The notes: a model not told the origin generated them from the letters alone. DNA of 64,000 nt from JAJZAM01 sp027391075 (GCA_027391075.1 DAHYHI010000135.1:1-64000), one strand, 5' to 3'; counted from the first letter of the stretch, positions 32,960-42,047 are shown. Made by a program: numbers and translations.

Positions 32960-33895
32960 GGGCTCGCACTGCTCTCGTCCTCGGGGTCTCGCAGGCATGA
33001 TGGACCGGCCAGGTCCGAAGGAAATGGCACCTCCGAGGGGCCGGCCAGCTCGAGTTGGGCAGCAGACGACGTCGACCCGCTTCTCGCTTCGTGGCTGTGC
33101 GGCGCTGCAGAAAATCCCGGAGCGTCGGGGATCTTCGCCGACTTCGACGGCACCCTCGCTCGAATCGTCGACGATCCGAGCGACGCCAAGCCGGTTGCCG
33201 GCACGGGCGAAGTCTTAGCGGCGCTGGCGCAGCGGCTCGGTCGGGTCGCAGTGATCTCCGGGCGGCCGGCTTCCTACCTTGCAAGCCAGCTCGGGGACTC
33301 CGGTGCCACCGAGCTCGTTGGCCTCTACGGGCTCGAAAGATGGGACCGAGCGAACAACCGGGCTGAAACCTGCCTTCCCCGGGGTGCTGGGGAAGCTGGC
33401 GGCCAGGACCTGCTCGGAGGTCGCGACTGGCGCGGCGTGGTCGAGAACGCCGCGCGCAGGGCCGAGGCGGAAGGTGTCCCCGGCGTGCTGGTCGAACGCA
33501 AAGGCCTCACCGTCACCTTGCACTATCGAGCTGCACCCTGCGAAGAAGAGAAGGTCAGCTCAATGGCCCGGAGTCTCGCAGAGGAAGCAGGCCTGGCCGT
33601 CCACGCAGGCAAGATGTCGGTAGAGCTAACCCCGCCCGTCGTTGTCGACAAGGGGACCGTAGTGGCGGAGCTGTCCGAGGGGCTCGGCGCCGTGCTCTTC
33701 GCGGGGGACGACACCGGCGACCTGCCCGCCTTCGCGGAGATGGAACGTCTCCGAGGCATCGGAGTGGCGACACTCAAAGTGGCGGTGACAAGCGAAGAGG
33801 CTCCTGCCGAACTGCTTAGAAGTGCCGACGTGGTCCTCGACGACCCCGGCGAAGTGGTGGGGATGCTCAGGCGGCTGGCTTACTCCCTCCGCTGA
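32960..33895 (+). CDS. otsB: trehalose-6-phosphate phosphatase; no canonical start found
   Basis: The HAD phosphatase core is complete: IFADFDGTLARIVDDPSDAK (nucleophile Asp near 33140-33148), VAVISGRPASYLASQL, LVERKGLTVTLHYR, VDKGTVVAELSEG and LFAGDDTGDLPAFAEM. It removes phosphate from trehalose-6-phosphate, matching convergent otsA. The coding frame is open from the TGA that ends the LytR_C gene. Between that TGA and DFDGT there is no in-frame ATG, GTG or TTG (only CTG at 32969-32971 and in TRP-LEU near 33093). The first GTG (33251) lies past the catalytic Asp. Either a rare start or readthrough is used, or a frameshift is hidden; ATG at 33024 has a fair GAAGGAA site but is in another frame. 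Confidence 0.8.
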   Translation, partial: GLALLSSSGSRRHDGPARSEGNGTSEGPASSSWAADDVDPLLASWLCGAAENPGASGIFADFDGTLARIVDDPSDAKPVAGTGEVLAALAQRLGRVAVISGRPASYLASQLGDSGATELVGLYGLERWDRANNRAETCLPRGAGEAGGQDLLGGRDWRGVVENAARRAEAEGVPGVLVERKGLTVTLHYRAAPCEEEKVSSMARSLAEEAGLAVHAGKMSVELTPPVVVDKGTVVAELSEGLGAVLFAGDDTGDLPAFAEMERLRGIGVATLKVAVTSEEAPAELLRSADVVLDDPGEVVGMLRRLAYSLR

Positions 33896-33907
33896 AGTCG
33901 CGAGGCC

Positions 33908-35314
33908 TCACAGAGCGTAGGGACCGCCCCGGCTTCGAGCCGCGTCCACCAGGTCGTCGAACCAGTCTTGCGGGGTGCGCCTGGACGCCGCCTTGCGCAG
34001 ACGCTCGGCGGTCAGGCGGCGCTGGTCGGCGGGCATGTCCAGCGCCTCCGCCAACGCTTTCGCTGTGGCCGAGACGTCGAAAGGGTTAACGCCGATCGCC
34101 GAGTCGCCGAGCTCCACCGAAGCGCCGGCCTGCGTGCTCAGGACCAGCACCCCGTCCCGCTCGTTGACCGACGGTCCTTCCTTGGCGACGAGGTTCAGGC
34201 CGTCCCGCAGAGGGTTCACCAGCAGCACGTCGTAGCTGCGGAGCGCAGCGACTGAGCGGGGATAGTTGTCCTCCGGGTGCACGAGGATCGGGGTCCAATC
34301 AGGGGTACCCCAGCGGTCGTTGATGCGCGACGCGAGGGAGAGGACCTCCTGGCCGTACGCCTGGTACTCGGCGAGACCGACCCGCGAGGGGTACACGAGG
34401 GCAGCGAACACCACCCGTCCTCTAAGGTCGGGTCTCGCCTCAAGTAGCTCCTCGTAGGCCCAGAAACCTCGCAGGACGTTCTTGGAAAGCTCCAGCCGGT
34501 CGACCCTGACGATCAGCCGGCGGTCCCCGACGGCCGCGCGGAGCTTGCGGTGCTCCGATTCGCAAGCGTCCGAAGCAGCGACAGCCGCCAGGTCTTCGCT
34601 GTCCACGGCGGCGGTCGCTACGAACGTGTCCGCCGGGCGTGCCAGCACAGCTTCGACGCAGGCCCGGAACGCATCTGCCCACCTCTGGGAGTGGAACCCT
34701 ACCGGGCCGCCGCCCACAAGCCCGTCCAGGACCGTCGCCGCCACCTCGTCGGGAAGGGCCGACAGCTCGTCGGGAGAGCACCACGGCGTGTGGACAAAGC
34801 TGCAGATCCTAAGGTCAGGGCGCCGCCTGGCGACAAGGGCCGGTGTCAAAGCGAGCTGGTAGTCCTGTACCAAAACGGTCGCTGCGGGCGGAGCTGCCCT
34901 GTCCACTTCAGCGGCGAAGAGCTCGTTGACCTGCTTGTAGGTATCCCACGCCTGCCACCAGTGGCGGTCGAAGCGGGGACGGCGCGGTGAATCCCAAAGA
35001 CCGTGCAGGCAGAACCACAACGTCTGATTGGAGACTATGTCGTAGTACGCCCTGTACAGTTCGGGGTTGACGCTGACAGGCCAGAATCCGATCCTGTCGT
35101 TCGCGAGCAGGCGGGCGGCTTCGGGGCGCATGTCGTCCTCGCTGGTCGAAGCCGCCAACCAGCGCGCTTCGTGGCGGTGTGCGCCAGGGCCGAGCGTGTT
35201 GACCAGCCCACCGGCTGCCCTCTTGGCTTGCAGAGCGCCGGAGGCAGCGTCCCACTCGAAGTGCACGGGTCCACGATTAGAGACCACGAGGAGCGCGTCG
35301 GCGCCTTCATCCAT
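33908..35314 (-). CDS. otsA: alpha,alpha-trehalose-6-phosphate synthase
   Basis: The 468-residue GT20 enzyme has LLVVSNRGPVHFEW, RIGFWPVSVNPELYRAYYDI, VLVQDYQLALTPALV, FVHTPWCSPDELSALPDEV, VDRLELSKNVLRGFWAYEEL and VNPLRDGLNLVAKE, which contact UDP/ADP-glucose and glucose-6-phosphate. It makes trehalose-6-phosphate. ATG 35314 is chosen because the N-terminal strand LLVVSNRGP starts 8 residues later; the longer frame would overlap the divergent glycerate kinase start. The gene ends 12 bases from otsB, tail to tail. Confidence 0.92.
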   Translation of the reverse strand: MDEGADALLVVSNRGPVHFEWDAASGALQAKRAAGGLVNTLGPGAHRHEARWLAASTSEDDMRPEAARLLANDRIGFWPVSVNPELYRAYYDIVSNQTLWFCLHGLWDSPRRPRFDRHWWQAWDTYKQVNELFAAEVDRAAPPAATVLVQDYQLALTPALVARRRPDLRICSFVHTPWCSPDELSALPDEVAATVLDGLVGGGPVGFHSQRWADAFRACVEAVLARPADTFVATAAVDSEDLAAVAASDACESEHRKLRAAVGDRRLIVRVDRLELSKNVLRGFWAYEELLEARPDLRGRVVFAALVYPSRVGLAEYQAYGQEVLSLASRINDRWGTPDWTPILVHPEDNYPRSVAALRSYDVLLVNPLRDGLNLVAKEGPSVNERDGVLVLSTQAGASVELGDSAIGVNPFDVSATAKALAEALDMPADQRRLTAERLRKAASRRTPQDWFDDLVDAARSRGGPYAL

Positions 35315-35381
35315 CGCTTCGACCCTACCCGAGCCGCCGGTACCGTCCGGCGCGAGCGGCGAGAATAGGGCACCATGGGGG

Positions 35382-36398
35382 ATGCCCCGAGTCGTGATAG
35401 CCCCCGACAAGTTCAGGGGTAGCGCCACGGCCGCTGAGGCCGCCGAGGCTATAGCTTCGGCGGCTTTGGATCTGGGATGGCAGGCCGACCTGGCCCCCTT
35501 GTCCGACGGGGGGGAAGGGTTCTGCTCGGTGCTGGGAGGTCGCCCTCGGCAGGTATCGGCTCACGGGCCGCTCGGGGCGACCGTCGGCGCTGCATGGTAT
35601 GAGCTCGACCAAGGGGCGACGGCGGCGGTCGAGATGGCCATGGTGGCAGGCTTGTCCCTGGTTGGCGGACCCGACCACAACGATCCGGTGAGTGCTTCCA
35701 CCGTCGGCGTGGGGGAGGTGATCGCTGCAGCTGTCGGGGCTGGGGTTCGCCGCGTGCTGGTGGGGATGGGCGGTTCGGCTTCCACCGACGGTGGCCTGGG
35801 GGCTATAGAGGCCCTCGAACCCCTCGGAAGGCTCTCCGGGATAAGTATCGAAGTCGCCTGCGACGTCCGTACCCGTTTCGTCGACGCCGCCAGCGTTTTC
35901 GCCCCTCAAAAGGGGGCGAGCCCTGCGCAGGTTCGCCTTCTGACTCGCAGGTTGGAAAGACTGGTGCAGATCTACGCGGAGCGTTACGGCGTCGACGTGT
36001 CAGGTCTCCAAGGCGCCGGAGCGGCGGGAGGTTTGGCGGGAGGCCTGGCAGCTATCGGAGCGACCCTTATCAGTGGCTTCGAGCTCGTTGCAGAACGAGT
36101 GGACTTGGCCTGCCGGGTGGACGGCGCTGACTTGGTGATAACCGGGGAGGGTTTCGTCGACGAAGCGTCCTTCGACGGCAAGACCGTCGGGGGAGTGCTG
36201 GGGCTGGCGAAGGAGCTCGGCGTGCGTTGCGCCGTGATCGCCGGGGACGTCGGGGCGAGCCCACGAGACGCCGGCTTCGACAGCGACTCCTACTCGCTTG
36301 TCGACGCTGTGGGGGAGGAACGAGCTTTCAACGACACGCTGGGGGCATTGAGAGAGGTTGCCCACATGCTGCTCTCCTCGGCCGGCAAGGCCGGCTGA
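35382..36398 (+). CDS. glycerate kinase (type I, GlxK/GarK family)
   Basis: The 338-residue kinase begins PRVVIAPDKFRGSATAAEAA and includes LAPLSDGGEGFCSVLGG, GMGGSASTDGGLGAIEALEP, GAGAAGGLAGGLAAIGATLI, ITGEGFVDEASFDGKTVGGV and CAVIAGDVG. The family phosphorylates D-glycerate, mostly at the 2-position, in glyoxylate, serine or glucarate metabolism. ATG 35382 has a GGGGG run just upstream; the open frame extends far upstream only as antisense shadow of otsA. Nearby gpgS uses 3-phosphoglycerate, so a link to glucosylglycerate turnover is possible, though not shown. Confidence 0.88.
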   Translation: MPRVVIAPDKFRGSATAAEAAEAIASAALDLGWQADLAPLSDGGEGFCSVLGGRPRQVSAHGPLGATVGAAWYELDQGATAAVEMAMVAGLSLVGGPDHNDPVSASTVGVGEVIAAAVGAGVRRVLVGMGGSASTDGGLGAIEALEPLGRLSGISIEVACDVRTRFVDAASVFAPQKGASPAQVRLLTRRLERLVQIYAERYGVDVSGLQGAGAAGGLAGGLAAIGATLISGFELVAERVDLACRVDGADLVITGEGFVDEASFDGKTVGGVLGLAKELGVRCAVIAGDVGASPRDAGFDSDSYSLVDAVGEERAFNDTLGALREVAHMLLSSAGKAG

Positions 36399-36408
36399 GG
36401 AGAGCAGC
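36368..36408. terminator. long GC-rich hairpin between convergent genes
   Basis: A 19-bp stem (left arm 36368-36386, right arm 36390-36408, loop AAG) has a single G-T wobble. It overlaps the last codons of the glycerate kinase gene and lies 11 bases before the stop of the convergent coxL-like gene. It lacks a T tract in either direction. A bidirectional terminator or RNA-stabilising hairpin is likely. Confidence 0.6.
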
Positions 36409-36419
36409 GGATCCCGGGG

Positions 36420-38732
36420 TCAAGAAGCGGCGCCGGTGGAATCCTGAATGGCCCGCCACACCCTCTCGGGGGTGCACGGCATGTCGAGATGGTCGATCCC
36501 GAGGTGGGAGACAGCGTCGACGACTGCGTTGTGGATAGCGGGGGTCGACCCGATCGTGCCGGACTCGCCGATGCCTTTGGCTCCCAGGGGGTTGCGGGGA
36601 CTGTCCGTCTCGGTGTTGGACACCTCGAAGCTCGGAAGCTCGGTGGCGGCTGGGACTAGATAGTCCATCAGTGTCGCCGTCAGCGGGTTCCCGTCTCCGT
36701 CGTACTGGAACCATTCGAACAGTGCCTGAGCGGCACCTTGGGCTATGCCGCCGTGCTGCTGACCGTTCACCAGAAGCGGGTTGAGGATCCTCCCGCAGTC
36801 GTCCACGGCGATGTGGCGGCGGATCCGGACCCCGCCCGTCTCGGTGTCAACCTCGACGACCGACACGTGCGCTCCAAAGGGGAAGGTGGAGTTCCCCCCG
36901 TCGAAGTCCCCCTCGTGGCGCAGCGGGCCTGCTTCTAGGCCTTCGGGAAGTCTCGAAGCGTCCTTGGAAGCCGCAGCTAGATCCGACCAGCCGACGGCGG
37001 TGTTCGGTACGCCGGCGACGTGAAGGCCTTCGACCCCGACGACGATATCGTCAGGGCTGGCTTCCAACAGATGCGCCGCTATCTGGCGGGCACGTCCGAG
37101 CACCTCGATCGAGGCTGCCCGGACCGCGTTACCGGCGGTCTGCAGGGACCTGGATCCCATCGTGCCGGAACCGCGGGGCACGGCAGCCGTGTCGGAGTTG
37201 ACCAGCCGGATGCGTTCCATGGGAATCCCGAGCACGTCGCTGGCGACCATCGCGAACGCGGTGTGATGGCCCTGTCCGTGCACGCTCGTGCCGACAGCCA
37301 TCGACGCTGAACCGTCCTCGTGGACTTCCACCGCTCCGTACTCGACGTGAAGACCGAGGGGGGCGGTGACCTCGACGTAGGCCGAGACTCCGATCCCGAG
37401 CTGAACCCGGTCAGCTGATTTGCGCCTGCGGGCCTGCTCCTCGCGCAGCTCGCTGTAACCGGACGCCTGAAGGGCGGCGTCGAGAGCTTTGGCGTACTCG
37501 CCCGAGTCGTAAGCTCCGCCGCTGGTGGTGGTCAGCGGGAAAGCGGCGGGGTCCAGGAAGTTCCGGCGTCGCAACTCCGCTGGGTCGATGCCGAGCCGGT
37601 CAGCCGCGACGTCCATTACACGTTCGATGAGCTGGGTCGCCTCGGGCCGGCCGGCCCCCCGGTAGGCGCCTACCGGGGTCGTGTTGGTAACCACCGTCGT
37701 GCCCTGGAAGCGAACCTTGGGTATGTCGTAGACGCCGACGATCATCATCTGGGTGAGCATCGGCAGGACCGCGCCGATCGCAGGGTAGGCGCCGGCGTTG
37801 GCGACGACGCTCGCGTCGAGGCCGACGATCCGCCCGTCTGAGGTGAGGCCGAGCTTCGCGTTCATCTCGTAGTCACGGCCGTGCACGAGGGTGATCATGT
37901 CCTCCGAGCGGGTCTCCACCCACTTGACAGGGTGGCCGAGGCGCATGGCCGCGGCCGCTGTCACCAGGTACTCGACGTACATAGCCGCTTTAGGTCCGAA
38001 GCCTCCCCCCACCCATGGGCACACCACGCGGACCAAGGCAGGGTCCAGGCCGACCGCTGCGGCTACCGCAGGGTGGACAGAATGCGGGGCTTGGTGTGAG
38101 ATCCAGCAGGTGATGCCTCCGTCAGGCTCTCCGGGGATTGCCAGGCAGCCGTTCGGTTCCATAGGCACGCCGGCGAGGCGCTGGCTGACCATCTGCACCT
38201 CGGCTACCACGTCGGCGTCTGCCAGCGGGTCCTCGTCGGTGCCTTGACTCGTCACGAAGCATACGTTGCTGCCAGCGTCGGGGAAAAGCTGGGGGGAGTC
38301 CGGGGCGAGGCCGTCGGAGGCTTTTACGATCGCCGGCAGAGTGTCGATGTCCACGATAACAGCGGCCGCTGCGTCCTCAGCTTGGGCTGCGCTCTCGGCG
38401 ACCACCGCCGCTATTACGTCCCCGACGAAGCGAACCGTGTCCCGCGCGAAGACCGGACGGTTGAAGGTGTCGGGGAGCATCGGGAAACCCTGGAAAGGTG
38501 CGAGGCCCAGGTCGTCACCACCGGCGTGGTAGACGGCGACGACGCCGGGCATCGAACTGGCTTCCTCCACGTCCACCGAGCGGATCGTCCCGTGCGCGAC
38601 CGACGAACGAACGAAAGCGATGTGGCTGGTTCCGCTGGCGACGAGGTCGTCCACGTACTTGCCTGCACCGGTGAGCAACGTGGGGTCCTCTAGACGGACC
38701 ACACGGTTACCCAGGATTGAACCGCTCGGCAT
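36420..38732 (-). CDS. molybdenum hydroxylase large subunit, form II CoxL-like (xanthine dehydrogenase family)
   Basis: The 770-residue protein begins with the aldehyde-oxidase hammerhead domain (LGNRVVRLEDPTLLTGAGKY, about 1-130). It then has the molybdopterin-binding domains with WVGGGFGPKAAMYVEYL, the active-site loop GAYRGAGR (356-362, form II, instead of AYxCSFR of true CO dehydrogenase), GTSVHGQGHHTAFA, VDDCGRILNPLLVNGQQHGG and the catalytic Glu in LGAKGIGESG. Form II enzymes oxidise various aldehydes or N-heterocycles rather than CO. The FAD (CoxM) and 2Fe-2S (CoxS) subunits and maturation genes are absent nearby, so partners must be encoded elsewhere. Confidence 0.9.
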   Translation of the reverse strand: MPSGSILGNRVVRLEDPTLLTGAGKYVDDLVASGTSHIAFVRSSVAHGTIRSVDVEEASSMPGVVAVYHAGGDDLGLAPFQGFPMLPDTFNRPVFARDTVRFVGDVIAAVVAESAAQAEDAAAAVIVDIDTLPAIVKASDGLAPDSPQLFPDAGSNVCFVTSQGTDEDPLADADVVAEVQMVSQRLAGVPMEPNGCLAIPGEPDGGITCWISHQAPHSVHPAVAAAVGLDPALVRVVCPWVGGGFGPKAAMYVEYLVTAAAAMRLGHPVKWVETRSEDMITLVHGRDYEMNAKLGLTSDGRIVGLDASVVANAGAYPAIGAVLPMLTQMMIVGVYDIPKVRFQGTTVVTNTTPVGAYRGAGRPEATQLIERVMDVAADRLGIDPAELRRRNFLDPAAFPLTTTSGGAYDSGEYAKALDAALQASGYSELREEQARRRKSADRVQLGIGVSAYVEVTAPLGLHVEYGAVEVHEDGSASMAVGTSVHGQGHHTAFAMVASDVLGIPMERIRLVNSDTAAVPRGSGTMGSRSLQTAGNAVRAASIEVLGRARQIAAHLLEASPDDIVVGVEGLHVAGVPNTAVGWSDLAAASKDASRLPEGLEAGPLRHEGDFDGGNSTFPFGAHVSVVEVDTETGGVRIRRHIAVDDCGRILNPLLVNGQQHGGIAQGAAQALFEWFQYDGDGNPLTATLMDYLVPAATELPSFEVSNTETDSPRNPLGAKGIGESGTIGSTPAIHNAVVDAVSHLGIDHLDMPCTPERVWRAIQDSTGAAS

Positions 38733-38809
38733 TGCAACGCCCTCCCTTGTTTCTCTATGTCGACTTATGGCAACAGACTATGTCGTAGCGGGGTGCTACG
38801 CGCCGCTCG

Positions 38810-39841
38810 CTACCGGTGGCTCGCGTGGGGCGGTCTTAGCTCAGCCACTTCGTCGTAGACGTCCGCGTACATTGAGGCTATCCGGGCTGCAGAAAACCCT
38901 CTCGCATTGCGAAGGCCGGCCTCCACGAGGTTCCTCCGGTGGCTGTCGTCGGCGAAGACGATGTCGAGGCCTGCCCTTATAGAAGCCGGGTCGCGCGGGT
39001 CGACGAGCTGTGCCGCCCCCCCAGCGACGTCCCGGTGCGGTTCGAGGTCCGAGGTGACCACCGCCAGTCCTGACGCCTGCGCTTCGAGAATGGGAACTCC
39101 GAAACCTTCCGTGGTCGACACGAAAGCGAGCACGTCGGCGTCCTTGTAAAGCGCGGGCATAGCCTCGTCGGGGAGCGTTCCTCTCTCGATCACTGCAACC
39201 CTGGCCTTGGCGAACGCACCTCGCTGCGCGGAGTCCAGCCGGCCGGCGACGACCACCTCGGCTCCGCTACCTTCGAGAGCCTTCGCTATAGCCGGTAGGT
39301 TCTTGTTGGGAGCGGTCCCCACTACCAGCACCCTCGGGGGTGCTGCGGCGTCGGAGCGCCTCGGCTGCTGCTGCGAAGCGAAGAAGGCGTCGCTCACCGG
39401 GTGAGGGATCAGCCGCAAGCTTGACGCCTCGCTGGCGCCGAGCGCCTCCAGTTCTCGCAGGGTCGCAGCGCTGGGCACAGTCACCACGGCGGCGTGTCGC
39501 GCAGGAAGGCGCAGCCACAGCCACGAATAGACGAAGTTCTTCGCTGGCGACCCGCGCCGCAGGAACTCCGCGTCGTGGATGGTGACGACGGTCGACTCGG
39601 AGGGCCTTGCCAAGGCAGCGTAGGTGACGTCACCTAAGATGTGGACCAACGGCGTGGCGATCCGGCGGGCCTCAAGTACCGTCGCGGCCCGCTGGCGTAT
39701 CCCTTTGCTGTAATAGCCCGACGTGACGGTCACCACCCTGAAGCGTTCCGGCAGCTCCTTGCGGATCAGCTCGAAGACTTTCTCGATGCTGTGCTGGCCG
39801 GTCTGAGGACGCCTAGCGAAATGGACGACGTCGACTTTCAA
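38810..39841 (-). CDS. glycosyltransferase family 4 (GT-B)
   Basis: The product of about 343 residues starts KVDVVHFARRPQTGQHSIEK. It has TIHDAEFLRRGSPAKNFVYS, PRVLVVGTAPNKNLPAIAKA and STTEGFGVPILEAQASGLAV with the E-x7-E donor motif typical of GT4. It transfers a sugar from a nucleotide-sugar donor; donor and acceptor are unknown. The start is TTG 39839-39841, overlapping the stop of the upstream GT4 gene as TTGA. The two GT4 genes and gpgS form one minus-strand run, and glycosylation of a glucosylglycerate-type acceptor is conceivable (inference). Confidence 0.85.
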   Translation of the reverse strand: MKVDVVHFARRPQTGQHSIEKVFELIRKELPERFRVVTVTSGYYSKGIRQRAATVLEARRIATPLVHILGDVTYAALARPSESTVVTIHDAEFLRRGSPAKNFVYSWLWLRLPARHAAVVTVPSAATLRELEALGASEASSLRLIPHPVSDAFFASQQQPRRSDAAAPPRVLVVGTAPNKNLPAIAKALEGSGAEVVVAGRLDSAQRGAFAKARVAVIERGTLPDEAMPALYKDADVLAFVSTTEGFGVPILEAQASGLAVVTSDLEPHRDVAGGAAQLVDPRDPASIRAGLDIVFADDSHRRNLVEAGLRNARGFSAARIASMYADVYDEVAELRPPHASHR

Positions 39842-41037
39842 GGCCGCTTCCCGCCGTGTCGGGGACCGGCCGACCCGGCCGACCCGGCTGCCCCTTCGTA
39901 GAGCGAAGCGAGCCCCCTGGCTGTAGCCTGCCACGTGAAGCAGGCCGCCCTAGCCTTGCCCGACGAGATCAGCTCCTCGCGCCGGTGGCCGTCCGTCGCT
40001 GCCGAGCGCAGCGCCGCCGCCAGGGAAGAAACGTCGCCGGGATCGGCGAACAAGGCGGCTTCGCCGGCCACCTCCCGTAACACCGCCACGTCGGCTGCGA
40101 CGACCGGCACACCAGCGCGCATCGCCTCTAGGACCGGGAAGCCGAACCCTTCGTAGCGCGACGGGTAGGCCATGACCCAGGCGCCCGCCAGGAGCCGGGA
40201 GCGGGTTGCGTCGTCGACAGGACCGAGCCTCACAACCTTCGAGGCGACCTCGGGTGCCAGAGCGCTGATCGCAGCTTCTGAGCGCTCGGTGTGGCCGGTC
40301 TGGCGGCCGGCGATGACGAGAAGGAGGTCGGGTACTTCGCGTGAGACCTCCCCGAAGGCTTCCACGAGCGCCGGAATGTTCTTACGAGGCTCGTCGGTGC
40401 CGATGAACAGCACGTACGGCCTCCCGCCGACCAAGTCGTCTAAGCGCCGGCCGGGGGCCTGAGCGAGGCCGAGGGCCTGAGCGGACGCAGCGGCCTGTGT
40501 GGCGGCGGCGGGCGGTATGCCGAAAGCCACGATGCTGATTCGCCCGGAGTCGGCCAAGCCTGGTCCGAGAACGTCCTCCACCTCTGCGGCCACCTGCCGG
40601 GTCGTGACGTGAATGTGAGCGCCCCGGTCTACAGCGCGACGCAGCATCGAGTGGAACGTAGCGACCACCGGGTCGCCGGGGGGGTCGTACACGAAGCTAA
40701 GGTCGTTGACAGTGACGACGGTAGGGTGCCGGCTCGGCGGTGTCACATAGTTCGTGGTGTGCACCACGGCTACGTCACCCAGCCAACGGTCGATCCGCGG
40801 GTACTCGAAGCGGCTCCAAGCTTCCACGGCCACCCTGGCGGGCATCCTGACGCGCCGGAGGGCGGCAGGCAGACCCTCGGAGGTCGAGCCGTTGCGAAGC
40901 CCGAGGGCGTATCCGCTCATCCGCGGTCCGTCCGTCACGGCTTGCAGGCCCTCCCACATTCCCGCCACGGAAAGGCCTATTCCCGTGCGGAAGCTGAGCA
41001 GTGGTGTCAGGTCCATAGCGACCGCCAACCCGCTCAT
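39838..41037 (-). CDS. glycosyltransferase family 4 (GT-B)
   Basis: The 399-residue protein has VAMDLTPLLSFRTGIGLSVA at the N-terminus, TVNDLSFVYDPPGDPVVATF, RPYVLFIGTDEPRKNIPALV, LGPVDDATRSRLLAGAWVMA and YPSRYEGFGFPVLEAMRAGV, with the conserved Glu pair in the donor site. It resembles mannosyl- or rhamnosyltransferases of the WbpX/mtfB group. A GT4 gene follows with a 4-base overlap; gpgS precedes it with a 28-base gap. Substrates cannot be told from the sequence. Confidence 0.88.
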   Translation of the reverse strand: MSGLAVAMDLTPLLSFRTGIGLSVAGMWEGLQAVTDGPRMSGYALGLRNGSTSEGLPAALRRVRMPARVAVEAWSRFEYPRIDRWLGDVAVVHTTNYVTPPSRHPTVVTVNDLSFVYDPPGDPVVATFHSMLRRAVDRGAHIHVTTRQVAAEVEDVLGPGLADSGRISIVAFGIPPAAATQAAASAQALGLAQAPGRRLDDLVGGRPYVLFIGTDEPRKNIPALVEAFGEVSREVPDLLLVIAGRQTGHTERSEAAISALAPEVASKVVRLGPVDDATRSRLLAGAWVMAYPSRYEGFGFPVLEAMRAGVPVVAADVAVLREVAGEAALFADPGDVSSLAAALRSAATDGHRREELISSGKARAACFTWQATARGLASLYEGAAGSAGSAGPRHGGKRP

Positions 41038-41065
41038 CGCAGCCCGGACCCAGAAGCGTTCTGTC

Positions 41066-41974
41066 TCACGCCGTCAGGCGTGTCGCCGGCAGTTCCGACA
41101 CCGCCGGGAGCTCCAATAGCTCCACGAGTGCCGGTTCGGCTCCGGGCATGTTGAGCACGTGCGCGTAGCCCCGCTCGATATCGGGGTCGCTGGTGGACTC
41201 GCAGCGGGCCAGGGCCAGTTGCAGTATCGCCAGGGCTTGCGGGCCTAACTGGGACAGGGGACGGTTGCGGTGCACGCGAGCGCCGAGGTCGCACTGCACG
41301 AGGCTCGTGTTGCCGAAGCGGGTCGTTACGTCGATAAGAAGTCCCAGGTCGACTGCGTAACCCCCGGCGAACGGGATCGCCTCCAAGACGTCGCGCCTTG
41401 CAGCACACTCGCCGGAGAGAGGCTGGGCGAGGTCGCTTAGATGCGGGTAGAGGACCGTGATGAGCGGGCGAGCCATCAGCTCGGTAACCCTCCCGCCTCC
41501 AGTCGAGGCCCCCTCCAGGGGCCTGTCGTAGAAACCTTTTGCGAAAGCCACGTCGTCGCGCTCTAAAAGAGGCCCCACCAGCCCGAGGACGAATCCGGCG
41601 TCGAAGTTGACTACGTCGGCGTCGCAGTAGACGACCAGGTCGCCACTGGTTGCCTGCAAAGCCTTCCACATGGCTTGGCCTTTGCCGGGACCTTCGACGT
41701 CGGGGAGCAGTTCTGACGATCGCATCACCGTGGCTCCGGCGGCGGCGGCGACCGCCGCCGTGTCGTCGGTCGAACAGTCGTCCAAGACTAAAAGCTCGTC
41801 GACGATACCCGCAGTTTCCATGAGGTCCTCGACTATCACAGTGACTATGGCGGCGACGCTGTCAGCCTCGTTGTGGGCAGGTAGGCACACCGACACCGTC
41901 CGTCCACGCTTCGCGCGGCGGACCCGTTCAACGGGAAAGTCCGACGATGTGTAGCTGCGGCGCACCTCGAACAT
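41066..41974 (-). CDS. gpgS: glucosyl-3-phosphoglycerate synthase
   Basis: The 302-residue GT-A (GT81) enzyme has VSVCLPAHNEADSVAAIVTV, LLVLDDCSTDDTAAVAAAAG, GKGQAMWKALQATSGDLVVY, the metal-binding CDADVVNF, FYDRPLEGASTGGGRVTELM and LAQPLSGECAARRDVLEAIP. It joins glucose from a nucleotide donor to 3-phosphoglycerate, the first step toward glucosylglycerate and methylglucose polysaccharides. ATG 41974 is preferred (GGATGGCAG just upstream). No GpgP phosphatase of standard type was recognised here, although the histidine phosphatase at 47880-48569 is related in fold. The gene is divergent from the riboswitch-thrC unit. Confidence 0.9.
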   Translation of the reverse strand: MFEVRRSYTSSDFPVERVRRAKRGRTVSVCLPAHNEADSVAAIVTVIVEDLMETAGIVDELLVLDDCSTDDTAAVAAAAGATVMRSSELLPDVEGPGKGQAMWKALQATSGDLVVYCDADVVNFDAGFVLGLVGPLLERDDVAFAKGFYDRPLEGASTGGGRVTELMARPLITVLYPHLSDLAQPLSGECAARRDVLEAIPFAGGYAVDLGLLIDVTTRFGNTSLVQCDLGARVHRNRPLSQLGPQALAILQLALARCESTSDPDIERGYAHVLNMPGAEPALVELLELPAVSELPATRLTA

Positions 41975-42047
41975 CCTGCCATCCTCCGGGTCGCTCCACG
42001 AACCGCCGGCTGCCACGACAGGGTGGTAGAAGGCGGTCCGGGTGAGC

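Noticed and set aside
36420..38732. Carbon monoxide dehydrogenase (form I CoxL)
   Set aside because: The active-site loop is AYRGAGR and not AYxCSFR, so CO oxidation is not supported.
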